From NCBI RefSeq assembly GCF_025359345.1, contig NZ_JANYGQ010000018.1, forward strand, positions 62,001 through 126,000: 64,000 nt of DNA, written 5' to 3'. A program made the position numbers and the translations under genes. Below are positions 10,233 to 17,672 of the stretch, in pieces; position 1 is the first letter of the stretch, and the number at the start of each line of letters is the position of its first letter. This DNA is from Mucilaginibacter sp. (GTDB lineage Bacteria; Bacteroidota; Bacteroidia; Sphingobacteriales; Sphingobacteriaceae). The notes under the pieces were generated by a model. That model searched no databases. It saw nothing but the letters and a program-made list of their open reading frames with translations, and was not told where the DNA came from.

Positions 10233-10369
10233 AAAATTATAGAAAAGATAATGATATCCCGCAATTGTTACCCAAAATCATATTGTACGTAATCACAATT
10301 GCTTTACTAATAATTGCAATTTTAGGTGTTTATTTTTTTACAAAATTCAAATCTTATTATCATTTTTAA
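10229..10369 (+). CDS. 46-residue single-pass membrane protein coupled to the exporter
   Basis: The ATG overlaps the exporter stop as ATGA, a classical coupling arrangement. The protein has a charged N-terminus (MKNYRKDNDI) and one hydrophobic helix at about residues 17-38. Bacteroidota PCAT exporters are usually followed by a HlyD-type adaptor, and this segment resembles only the membrane anchor of such a protein. It may be a truncated adaptor or a genuine small accessory or immunity protein. A stop codon TAA ends it cleanly. Confidence 0.6.
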   Translation: MKNYRKDNDIPQLLPKIILYVITIALLIIAILGVYFFTKFKSYYHF

Positions 10370-10571
10370 AATAAGGCATAATTGCTTTAGATAATTCGTT
10401 ACACTTAAAAAGCAACTAAATGTTTTTTTTGATAAGCTGCCTGAACAAAACTATTGATTATAATAAATTAGCGTTAAGTTAAGTGTATTTGAGGTACTAA
10501 TATCGTGTTTTGTAAAAAAACAGATGATATTATAGGGTATTAAATCAACAAAACGGAAGTAGGGAAACTAC

Positions 10572-10739
10572 ATGCATCATAAACAAAGCATCCCATACAT
10601 CGCAAATATGCCGTACAGTATATATTTTGTTGAATTGCACTGGGGCGGTTATCGGGAAAAAGTTAACAACGAACAAATAAGTAAAGTGCTTAAGGTCGGG
10701 ATGCGTACAATAGGCCGGTTAAAAGTACATATAAAGTAA
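10572..10739 (+). pseudogene. Possible relic of an IS630-like transposase N-terminal HTH
   Basis: A 55-codon frame whose second half reads NNEQISKVLKVGMRTIGRLK, resembling the helix-turn-helix at the start of IS630/Tc1-type transposases. No catalytic DDE part follows and no inverted-repeat ends were found. The match is short, so this is tentative. Confidence 0.25.
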
Positions 10740-10986
10740 TATGAACCTCAGAATTTGTAAAATAAGTCATTAACTATTAATTAGCACCTTACCTCTTTAA
10801 AATTACCGATGCATATTCCTATATAGTTTATTTAGGTTCATTGCTTCATTTCAATGATACTAGCGATATTCTCATATGACAAAAGTAGCAATCAAACTCT
10901 TAAAAGATCGGTATCACAGAGCGTTATATATTTAAAACAAATAGAAAAAAACCGCAAAGATACTCGGCTCACACATCCTCTCAAGC

Positions 10987-11065
10987 GCCCCGCAAGGAAT
11001 TTCCGGCATAAACCCGCGCAGCCATTCACCCACACGGCTCTTTATTCCGTTCCTCCGTGCGGGGC
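10987..11065. repeat. GC-rich foldable segment, terminator-like on plus strand
   Basis: GCCCCGCA (10987-10994) pairs with TGCGGGGC (11058-11065), extended by AGGAA with TTCCT across a 3-nt bulge, with smaller complementary pairs inside. T- and C-rich sequence follows on the plus strand. It could end a plus-strand transcript or be part of a structured RNA; no gene assigns it. Confidence 0.45.
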
Positions 11066-11117
11066 TTTCTTTCCCCCCTTTTTGTTTTTTTGGAATAATA
11101 TTGAAGTGTGGAGCAGA

Positions 11118-11495
11118 TTATTTCTTACCTAGCAAAGCATCAATGATCTTCTGCATTCGAGCAATTTCCTCGTCTTTGCTTGCAATAATCTTTTCGTACA
11201 ACTCTTTTTGGCCTGAATGGAAATGCTCTATTAAATCAAACTTGCCTTGCGCTCCATGATTAACCCCGTTGAAATTCAGGACAATGGGCTCCTCACTTAG
11301 TAAATCGGTGATTGATACCTCTAATACTTCAGCTATCCTTTCAAGGATGTCGGTATTTAGCTTTGTTTGATTACTTTCAATTTTTGAATACGTGTTTTGG
11401 GCAATATCAAGCTTTCCGGCAACATAATCCTGGGAATAGCCTTTCAGTTCCCGCAACGTCCGTATTTTCTTTCCTATTATATTTCCACGCATCAT
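11118..11495 (-). CDS. XRE-family regulator with C-terminal coiled coil
   Basis: A 125-residue protein with an N-terminal helix-turn-helix of the Cro/CI type (KGYSQDYVAGKLDIAQNTYSK, about residues 18-39), then a linker containing NHGAQGKF, and a charged coiled-coil tail (SKDEEIARMQKIIDALL). It is transcribed away from the lipoprotein gene to its right. A paralogue with the same tail and the same divergent lipoprotein partner occurs at 41493, which shows this regulator-lipoprotein pair is a repeated module. Likely represses its own and the divergent promoter. Confidence 0.85.
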   Translation of the reverse strand: MMRGNIIGKKIRTLRELKGYSQDYVAGKLDIAQNTYSKIESNQTKLNTDILERIAEVLEVSITDLLSEEPIVLNFNGVNHGAQGKFDLIEHFHSGQKELYEKIIASKDEEIARMQKIIDALLGKK

Positions 11496-11642
11496 AACAA
11501 TAGAGGTTTGGCATAAAGATATACAATTACCGATAGTTTATCCAAATACAGGATGAAGTATCCCGTTTTGTGGTAGGAAGAACGGCTCTGTTTGCCAAGC
11601 TTTGTATTCGAGGTGAAATAAACCCACTTTTGACCTAACCAC

Positions 11643-12983
11643 ATGAAAAAGCTGTTCCTACTCCTATTATTTGCCCTATTCATTGCTATAAGCTGCAAGA
11701 AAACACCATCTGCGCCAAAAACCTTCAAAATTATCGCCTCGGCTATCGGCGGAGGTACTATCAGTCCTTTGGGAACGACAGTGGTTAAGGCCGGAGTAGA
11801 CCAAACGTATACATTTACTTCTTCTGACGGCCAGGCTATTTCTTCTATTACTGTTGACGGTTCTCCGCGCCCCATTTCAAATTCCTTTACGTTTTCTGCT
11901 GTTGAAGACGATCATACAATTACTGTTACATACGGATTTGTTATCAATTGCACAGCTGGGGTTGGTGGAACAGTTACCCCGACCGTTGCAGCAGTTCCGT
12001 CTGGTGGCTCTCTCGATGTTATATTCCATCCGAATCCCGGATTTCATACCGACTCATTATGGATAGACGGCTCCTTTGTTACAGCATTGGCCGGGAGTTC
12101 TGTTTACACTCTTACCAATGTGCTTTCAATTCACACCGTGCGGGTATCGTTTAGTGATTCACTACCACAAAACGAATTAGATAGCCTTAAAAAGCTATTA
12201 GTCGGGCAATGGACAATGACAAGTTTGAATTCCACGCTTGTTGGTGGACATGGCAGTTTTCTTGGGTGGGATTTTCAAAACATCCATTATTATTGTTCAT
12301 CAAATGTATATTCCGAGTACTTCGCTAATGGTGAGTATGTGCCAAACGCTAACCTTAATGGAAGTTCCTGCTCTCCATTAAACGGTCAGCAATATCAGAT
12401 ATTTCGTCCCAATCATTGGAAGTTGAAGAATAATGGCAAAACAATTTATATGACAGACTGGCCATTAGACAGCTTATCCAATATCACCGTTACCAAAGAT
12501 TCTTTAATTGCGTTTTACCTCGCTGGCCCTAATCACAACGAGGCAAGAATCGCTTACTGGTATCACTATGCAAGAGTACATGCATTAACAAAGACTCAAA
12601 TAGATGCTTTGGTGAATAATCTCAGTGGCGTAAATTTTATTGATGTCTCCGATTCAACAAGGTACAATGGCGGTACAGGCCGTCAATGGCAAGCAGCAAC
12701 TCTGCCTCCTGGTGATGATGTTCATTGGGTGTATACCGTTACGTCAACAACGGGAGGAATTATCAGTGGCACATATAAAGAAATTAAGCCCGACAATACG
12801 GTAAGCCTAACTAATGTGACATTCTCCATTTCACCAGACGGTAAAATGATTACGGCATATAACAGTGATAATAAGGTCACTCTTAAAATAGGCATTGTTG
12901 AGCTGACATCAACGAGGTTTGTATATATTGCATACAATTATACGCCGGGAAATGATATCGAATTTGTAGCTAAAAGACACTAA
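11643..12983 (+). CDS. Lipoprotein with two InlB-B-like repeats and a lipocalin-like C-terminus
   Basis: A 446-residue protein. The N-terminus is a lipoprotein signal (LFLLLLFALFIAISC, Cys about residue 18) followed by KK. Two repeats of the GGTISPLGTTVVKAGVDQTY / GGTVTPTVAAVPSG type with VDG or IDG turns resemble divergent InlB B-repeats. From about residue 185 (LLVGQWTMTSL) the C-terminus resembles lipocalin-like domains of Bacteroidota lipoproteins. Probably exposed at the cell surface. The neighbour on the other side of the promoter region is the XRE regulator. Function unknown. Confidence 0.7.
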   Translation: MKKLFLLLLFALFIAISCKKTPSAPKTFKIIASAIGGGTISPLGTTVVKAGVDQTYTFTSSDGQAISSITVDGSPRPISNSFTFSAVEDDHTITVTYGFVINCTAGVGGTVTPTVAAVPSGGSLDVIFHPNPGFHTDSLWIDGSFVTALAGSSVYTLTNVLSIHTVRVSFSDSLPQNELDSLKKLLVGQWTMTSLNSTLVGGHGSFLGWDFQNIHYYCSSNVYSEYFANGEYVPNANLNGSSCSPLNGQQYQIFRPNHWKLKNNGKTIYMTDWPLDSLSNITVTKDSLIAFYLAGPNHNEARIAYWYHYARVHALTKTQIDALVNNLSGVNFIDVSDSTRYNGGTGRQWQAATLPPGDDVHWVYTVTSTTGGIISGTYKEIKPDNTVSLTNVTFSISPDGKMITAYNSDNKVTLKIGIVELTSTRFVYIAYNYTPGNDIEFVAKRH

Positions 12984-13075
12984 AAAAATTTAAAAAAAAT
13001 CCTGGCATATATAACAGTAGCCGTTGATTCATTAATCGGCGGCTCTCTTATTGAAGCCCCTTATGGACGCAACAA

Positions 13076-13103
13076 AAACAGAGGTCATATTCGACCTCTG
13101 TTT
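13076..13103. terminator. Bidirectional terminator
   Basis: An 11-bp perfect stem (AAACAGAGGTC with GACCTCTGTTT) closes a 6-nt loop between the convergent lipoprotein and methylase-like genes, with A- and T-rich flanks. It can serve both directions. Confidence 0.7.
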
Positions 13104-13106
13104 GGT

Positions 13107-13892
13107 TTAAAATAGCTTCAATTGCGAACCTTTGAGTAAGGTCTTACCCTGAAATACCATTGACGGACATTTTGACGCTACTTCCACTTTGCGAAATGAA
13201 TTCTTGTGCAGCGTCCATAAATATGACTGTTCTTTCTCATCTACCCGAAATATACCAAACGGCAGAAACGAAATCTTGTAGCTTACCCTGAAATCATCAG
13301 GCGACAACGCATCACCACACATAACTTCGGAATGAAATATGCCATTCAAAAACATATTGAGTGCGGTCATTTTCACACACGTCTCATCGATATCTATCCC
13401 GTAATAGGAATGATCCGGGCCGTTTTCTAGTGCTGTTGCCAAGAGCATCCGCCCGCTGCCACAGCTTGGATCAAGAATACGTATCGGTTCACGCGTGGCA
13501 TGGATGTCGACAATATCTATAGTTGACTTAGCCAATAATGTACACATTGGCCAGGGCGTGAAATATTGTGAAGCACCTTTTCGGTAAAGGTGTTGTTCAT
13601 AGAATTCACCCAGGACATCATTGCCAGTGTCGCTCCTTACCCGGCATTCCATTTCGCAGATCATTTGTGCAAACATTTTAGGGAAATTATGCATGAATGG
13701 ATCGTCTAAGTACCGAATCATTGTTTGCAGAAAGAGGTCTTCATAATATGAGATGCCGGTTTGGGAGTTTTGCGAACACGCGCAGATAGAAAGCGTTAAG
13801 AAGTCATCAAAGACAGTGCGAACATCATAGCGGTACTCGAAATCTTTCATTAAGGTTGCAAATGTTTGCTTTTGTTTTTTCATAAAGGACAC
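13107..13892 (-). CDS. N6-adenine methylase-like protein lacking a clear catalytic motif
   Basis: A 261-residue protein resembling the HsdM/N6_Mtase fold: an upstream YFTPWPM segment (compare YFTP in type I methylases), SAM-binding motif I LDPSCGSGRML at about 130, YYGIDIDETCVKMTALNMFL and a GDAL motif. The (N/D)PPY/F catalytic motif expected about 20 residues later is replaced by SYKISFLPFGIF, so it may bind SAM or DNA without methylating. It is shorter than type I modification subunits and has no specificity or restriction partner. The second Met (residue 4) is an alternative start. It lies downstream of the RuvC-fold module and may belong to the same transcription unit. Confidence 0.7.
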   Translation of the reverse strand: MSFMKKQKQTFATLMKDFEYRYDVRTVFDDFLTLSICACSQNSQTGISYYEDLFLQTMIRYLDDPFMHNFPKMFAQMICEMECRVRSDTGNDVLGEFYEQHLYRKGASQYFTPWPMCTLLAKSTIDIVDIHATREPIRILDPSCGSGRMLLATALENGPDHSYYGIDIDETCVKMTALNMFLNGIFHSEVMCGDALSPDDFRVSYKISFLPFGIFRVDEKEQSYLWTLHKNSFRKVEVASKCPSMVFQGKTLLKGSQLKLF

Positions 13893-14026
13893 GTGTTGGT
13901 TTATGAAAAGTATAGCAAACTAGTTATGGAGAGATAACGAGGTAAAAGTTGCGGCATAGGTAACTTATGGGGATAACACAATACCGCCCTGGTCCGGAGC
14001 GGTAGAATGTTCCAAATAACCGTTGC

Positions 14027-14503
14027 TTACTTTGGCGCTATTTGACCTTTGTACACGTGGGCTGCCAATACAGCCTCAAACATCTTTATATGATACGGCT
14101 GCCGGCTTACAAGTTCCTGGGCTTGTTCAGGCAAGAGGATTGGATAGTGTCGGGTGACATACTCCATGAGTGTTATCGTATTACTCACCTCTGGCACCAA
14201 TGCTTTTAAATCTTCCTTGGTATGGCAGGCAATCATACAGCCACGATACTGTACAAGTTCGGAAAGTTGTTTGAGTAGTGTTAGGAAGGCTTTGGTGTGG
14301 TGTGTTGCTGGTGGTATCTTGATGACTACATGCTGTACCCGATAGCGCGTAATATACCGGTCAAACCGCACCAGGATGTCGCTAAGCTTATCACTCGACC
14401 ATGTTCCATGAAACGTATGCATTTTCCAATGGACTAGTTGGCCGTGGCTTAACAACGCAATGCCCGAATCACGGGTGCCCAGACTAATAGAGAGTATCTT
14501 CAT
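14027..14503 (-). CDS. RuvC-fold (RNase H-like) protein, catalytic acids lost; copy 1
   Basis: Starts MKILSISLGTRDSGIALL, the first strands of a RuvC/YqgF-type RNase H fold. The canonical first Asp (IDPGS in RuvC) is Ser here, the second acidic strand reads VVIKIPP, and the last helix reads KMFEAVLAAHV. An HH pair (ATHHTKAF) is conserved with the second copy at 30059. The start at 14503 was chosen over 14518 because it gives a 20-bp overlap with the upstream small gene, exactly as in copy 2. The fold assignment comes from motif layout; a DNA-structure-binding role is inferred, and nuclease activity is doubtful. Confidence 0.65.
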   Translation of the reverse strand: MKILSISLGTRDSGIALLSHGQLVHWKMHTFHGTWSSDKLSDILVRFDRYITRYRVQHVVIKIPPATHHTKAFLTLLKQLSELVQYRGCMIACHTKEDLKALVPEVSNTITLMEYVTRHYPILLPEQAQELVSRQPYHIKMFEAVLAAHVYKGQIAPK

Positions 14504-14759
14504 CATCTCCAAAGTCATCTTGGCCTATTTCATCAAGCTGACTGACTAAGTGGTTAAAGAGTGCTCCCCGCGACTTTCTGATATTGGTTTTCGGGATGGA
14601 AAGCACGTGGTCAAGGGTTTTACGCAGTGACCGGTGTGAATATTTCTTGGTGCAGGCAAGGTAGAAGCTTACGGATGCTTGGTCGTCTAATCCTTTTGCT
14701 AATTCCTGTGCTAGTTGTATTTCTTGTGGACTGTACATAGTACTTTTAATTGGTTTCAT
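14484..14759 (-). CDS. Small conserved helical protein of the XRE/RuvC-fold module; copy 1
   Basis: A 91-residue, mostly helical, charged protein with the signature SPQEIQLAQELAKGL near the N-terminus and RKSRGALFNHLVSQ near the C-terminus. Both are shared with the paralogue at 30522. It overlaps the RuvC-fold gene by 20 bp and follows the XRE gene on the same strand. No known domain was recognised; it is probably an accessory DNA- or protein-binding partner of the RuvC-fold protein. Confidence 0.65.
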   Translation of the reverse strand: MKPIKSTMYSPQEIQLAQELAKGLDDQASVSFYLACTKKYSHRSLRKTLDHVLSIPKTNIRKSRGALFNHLVSQLDEIGQDDFGDDEDTLY

Positions 14760-14774
14760 TTACTTTTTAATGTG

Positions 14775-14824
14775 CGTTCGTTCGTACGTTATTATTAATT
14801 AGATTCGATACGTTCGTTCGATAT
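14775..14824. promoter_or_regulatory. Repeated CGTTCGTTCG sites, module copy 1
   Basis: CGTTCGTTCG occurs at 14775-14784 and 14811-14820, the second followed by ATAT, between the XRE gene and the small gene. Related sites lie at the same place in module copy 2 (30807-30855). The shared position suggests binding by the module's XRE regulator. Confidence 0.5.
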
Positions 14825-14909
14825 ATACAAAAGGGAGAGAAAATATATAGACGCATCAAAAACTACGGCCTTTACTATGGCAGTCAATGCGTTTGAGTGA
14901 ACTGTTTGA

Positions 14910-15182
14910 TTAGCTAGCCTTACCAAACAATTCCCACTCTTTGCTTATAATGTGTTCTCGTAACTCCTGAAAATATTCGAAGTATAGCTCGGTTGGCAGG
15001 GCGCGGTAGATGATGCTTAATTTGATGAGGTTGATTGTACTTGGCAGCTTCACTCCGTTTTCCCACTGTGACAATTGAGCAGGATGCAAACCTAAAAGAT
15101 GTGCCACCTGCTTCTGTGAATACCGCATTTGCTTGCGGTGCATTCGTAATCTATTTGGAATATGTCGACGTTCATTTTCCAT
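14910..15182 (-). CDS. XRE-family regulator of the RuvC-fold module; copy 1
   Basis: A 90-residue protein with a helix-turn-helix (MRYSQKQVAHLLGLHPAQLS, then QWENG) at about residues 18-42, the classical XRE layout. It shares PNRLRMHR/PNTLRLHR, LPSTINLIKLS/LPSTVNLIKLS and the YRALPTELY/YRTYPNELY motif with the paralogue at 30935. It is first in a same-strand order with the small protein and RuvC-fold protein, and probably controls them through the CGTTCGTTCG repeats. Confidence 0.8.
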   Translation of the reverse strand: MENERRHIPNRLRMHRKQMRYSQKQVAHLLGLHPAQLSQWENGVKLPSTINLIKLSIIYRALPTELYFEYFQELREHIISKEWELFGKAS

Positions 15183-15256
15183 TACTCTATTGTGTCAATA
15201 AATCTATTGTAACATCAGAGCGTTAAAGTTATTCTAAACGCAAGTTGTGGGGATAA

Positions 15257-15667
15257 CTACCTAGCTAATTTGTTGTTGATTCGCGAATAAGTCCTTGATC
15301 GCATCCTCCTGGCCAACAGGTTAAAGGAAATAAAACGAAACTGATTGCAAGCAATTTGGACTTCAACAGTGTTAAAGATTTGGATATTGCGAATAAAGTA
15401 TTTACCATTTATCACGTCAATAGTATTTCCATTATGCTTGTACTTTTCAGTCCCTTTTTTGTCATTAAAAAATTGCTGGAACCCCAATGCATCCAGTGCT
15501 AACGGTAATTCCGCCTTGATAAGGTAATCAATATCAACCTCTCGGTTTCTTCCTAATCGGTCAAAAAGGACTGCAAATCCATCTTTTTCTTCAACAAATT
15601 GCCCCCAGCAATGATTTTCAATATCATGAACAATTTCACCTTTAAGAAAATTATCAAAATCCATCAA
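15257..15667 (-). CDS. Hypothetical protein beside the Gabija pair
   Basis: A 136-residue protein not recognised. It is acidic in the first half (FDNFLKGEIVHDIENHCWGQ) and basic at the C-terminus (LARRMRSRTYSRINN). It has no signal peptide or membrane segment. It lies divergently upstream of GajA with about 135 bp between them, so it could be a regulator or be unrelated. A second Met at residue 2 is an equal start. Confidence 0.55.
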   Translation of the reverse strand: MMDFDNFLKGEIVHDIENHCWGQFVEEKDGFAVLFDRLGRNREVDIDYLIKAELPLALDALGFQQFFNDKKGTEKYKHNGNTIDVINGKYFIRNIQIFNTVEVQIACNQFRFISFNLLARRMRSRTYSRINNKLAR

Positions 15668-15802
15668 GCAATGGGTTATATAGAAAGTGCATCAAAACTA
15701 ATGACAATTTAATTAATTTCTTTATATCGGTTGCGGAAAGAGTAACCGACTTAATAAAAAAAATGTATAATATTGAATATCATTTAGTTTGATTTACGGC
15801 AG

Positions 15803-17671
15803 ATGTATATATGCAATCTCAAAATAAAAAACTTTAGAAACTTCGGGGATCCTTTTTTTGAGATTCCCCTTAAACCTTTCACCTTAATAATAGGGGAAAA
15901 TAACATAGGTAAAACTAATCTTCTAAACGCGATAGGATTAATTTTTGGCCAGGACATAATGGCTGCAAAGAAACGAACACTAGAAATCGACGACTTCAAT
16001 TATCAAGCGGTAAAACACTTCAAAAAACAGGTAGCTAATCCCAAAATCCCTGTTGAAGACATTAAATTTCCCGAAGTAAGCATTGAGGCTACGATGTGCG
16101 GTTTCGAGCCTGATCAAGCCGCAGTGGTTGGTGATTGGTTTATAGATAGGGCCTTAACACAAGCTAGGATTACATACTTATATGCCATCAGAAGCGACTG
16201 GGTTAAAAAGAGTGAATGGATAATTGAACAACGCAAACAACTTCAGGATAAGGTAGATGCAATTTCAAAGAGCGAAAGCGGCAAGGAGTTTACAGAAGAT
16301 CAGAGAATATCAAACATTGATTTTCCAATAGACTATTATGAGTATAGGCTCTATGGAGGGGACGATCTAACCAATAGATGCGATCCTTACTATCTCAGAA
16401 TGCTAAAAATGGAATTTTTAGATGCATTAAGGGATGCAAAGCGGGAGTTAATCGCTAGTGGAGACTATCGTTTATTGTATAAAATTCTTTGTAGAAAAGA
16501 TTTGGCTGGCTATTCCTCAATAAAAAGTATACTGGAAACTTTGGAAGATGAAATCAAAGGAAACACTAATCTAAAGTCGATCCAAAGCGAAGTTAGCATA
16601 TTGCTTGAAAAGGTTTCTCTTTATGAGGATGGAGCCGACCACTCAATAGGATTTAGTTTTTCTTCTCCGGAAACATTTGAAATCCTCAAAAAAATTGGAT
16701 TAACATACGGATCTAATCCTATCAGCGTTGACCGCAATGGATTAGGCAGAAATAATTTGCTGTATATTTCATTGGTATTATCCCAAATTACAGGAAAGCA
16801 CGTAAATGGCGACTATACATCTTTTAGAGTTATTGGAATTGAAGAAGCTGAAGCACACTTACATCCTTTATTACAAAGTCACTTGGCCGAAAATATTGAG
16901 GCTACTCATGTAAATAAAGACTCTCAACTGCTACTGACATCTCATTCGACTCATATCACTGGCAAGTTAAGTTTAGAAAATTCTGTTGTATTGTTTAAGG
17001 ATCTGATTTCAGGTGAGATTAAATGTCATTATTTGTTAGATAAATTAGATGTTCTGAAGGAAGCACAAAGTATAGCTTATCTTGAAAAGTATTTAGATGC
17101 GACCAAATCGTGCATGTTCTTTTCACGTAAAGTCATACTAGTTGAGGGGATTTCCGAACAGATACTGTTACCGGTTTTATACAAGCGGCATAAAAATGTG
17201 ACTTTTGAGAAAATTGGTTGTTCAGTTATAAATGTTAACGGAGTAGCATTTAGCCATTTTCTTAAAGTTGTAAAAAACGGTTTTTTTGTAAAGTGTCTGG
17301 TTCTAACGGATAGCGATACGAATAAGAGGACAGAAAATAGAGCTAATAATTTAAAAAGCGAATTTAGTAGCCCGGTCATTTTAGTTGAGAAGAGTGATAA
17401 AAGCCAGTTTGAGAAGGATCTAATTGATTCGAATAAAAACGGTTCCGGAAAGGCGATATTATTGAGTGCGCTAATAAAAACCAAGCCGACGAATGGTAAG
17501 GCGTTTGAGCAAGTTACAGGAACAAATGATATCGATGTGGAAACTTTTTTTTCTGAAATAGAACAATATAAATCAGAATTTTCTTTTAATCTGTCTAAAG
17601 AACTTAGCCTAAAAACTGCAACCTTTATACTTCCATCATACATTATTAGGGGGCTAGACTTTATTGGGTAG
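15803..17671 (+). CDS. gajA: GajA-like OLD-family ATPase/TOPRIM nuclease of a Gabija system
   Basis: A 622-residue OLD-family protein. Walker A is GENNIGKTNLL at about residue 31, Walker B-like IGIEEAEAHLHP at about 343, and the TSHSTHI switch follows. The C-terminal TOPRIM domain has ILVEGISEQ at about 445 (the metal-binding Glu) and LVLTDSD at about 499. The next gene encodes a UvrD-like helicase, the pairing that defines Gabija (class 2 OLD). GajA is a sequence-specific nickase activated when nucleotide pools fall during phage infection. Its length is close to the family's usual size and all key motifs are present, so it should be active. Confidence 0.9.
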   Translation: MYICNLKIKNFRNFGDPFFEIPLKPFTLIIGENNIGKTNLLNAIGLIFGQDIMAAKKRTLEIDDFNYQAVKHFKKQVANPKIPVEDIKFPEVSIEATMCGFEPDQAAVVGDWFIDRALTQARITYLYAIRSDWVKKSEWIIEQRKQLQDKVDAISKSESGKEFTEDQRISNIDFPIDYYEYRLYGGDDLTNRCDPYYLRMLKMEFLDALRDAKRELIASGDYRLLYKILCRKDLAGYSSIKSILETLEDEIKGNTNLKSIQSEVSILLEKVSLYEDGADHSIGFSFSSPETFEILKKIGLTYGSNPISVDRNGLGRNNLLYISLVLSQITGKHVNGDYTSFRVIGIEEAEAHLHPLLQSHLAENIEATHVNKDSQLLLTSHSTHITGKLSLENSVVLFKDLISGEIKCHYLLDKLDVLKEAQSIAYLEKYLDATKSCMFFSRKVILVEGISEQILLPVLYKRHKNVTFEKIGCSVINVNGVAFSHFLKVVKNGFFVKCLVLTDSDTNKRTENRANNLKSEFSSPVILVEKSDKSQFEKDLIDSNKNGSGKAILLSALIKTKPTNGKAFEQVTGTNDIDVETFFSEIEQYKSEFSFNLSKELSLKTATFILPSYIIRGLDFIG

Positions 17672-17672
17672 T

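Larger units (their letters stand above)
10370..11117. other. Intergenic stretch between peptide locus and XRE gene
   Basis: AT-rich DNA with one small open frame of possible transposase origin (10572-10739) and a GC-rich foldable segment (10987-11065). Nothing else coding was recognised. It separates the peptide locus from the recombinase-rich element and may contain an old boundary. Confidence 0.5.

Noticed and set aside
10854..11132. 92-codon plus-strand frame
   Set aside because: It runs over the GC-rich hairpin and into the 3' end of the XRE gene on the other strand, and its protein is low-complexity without domains.
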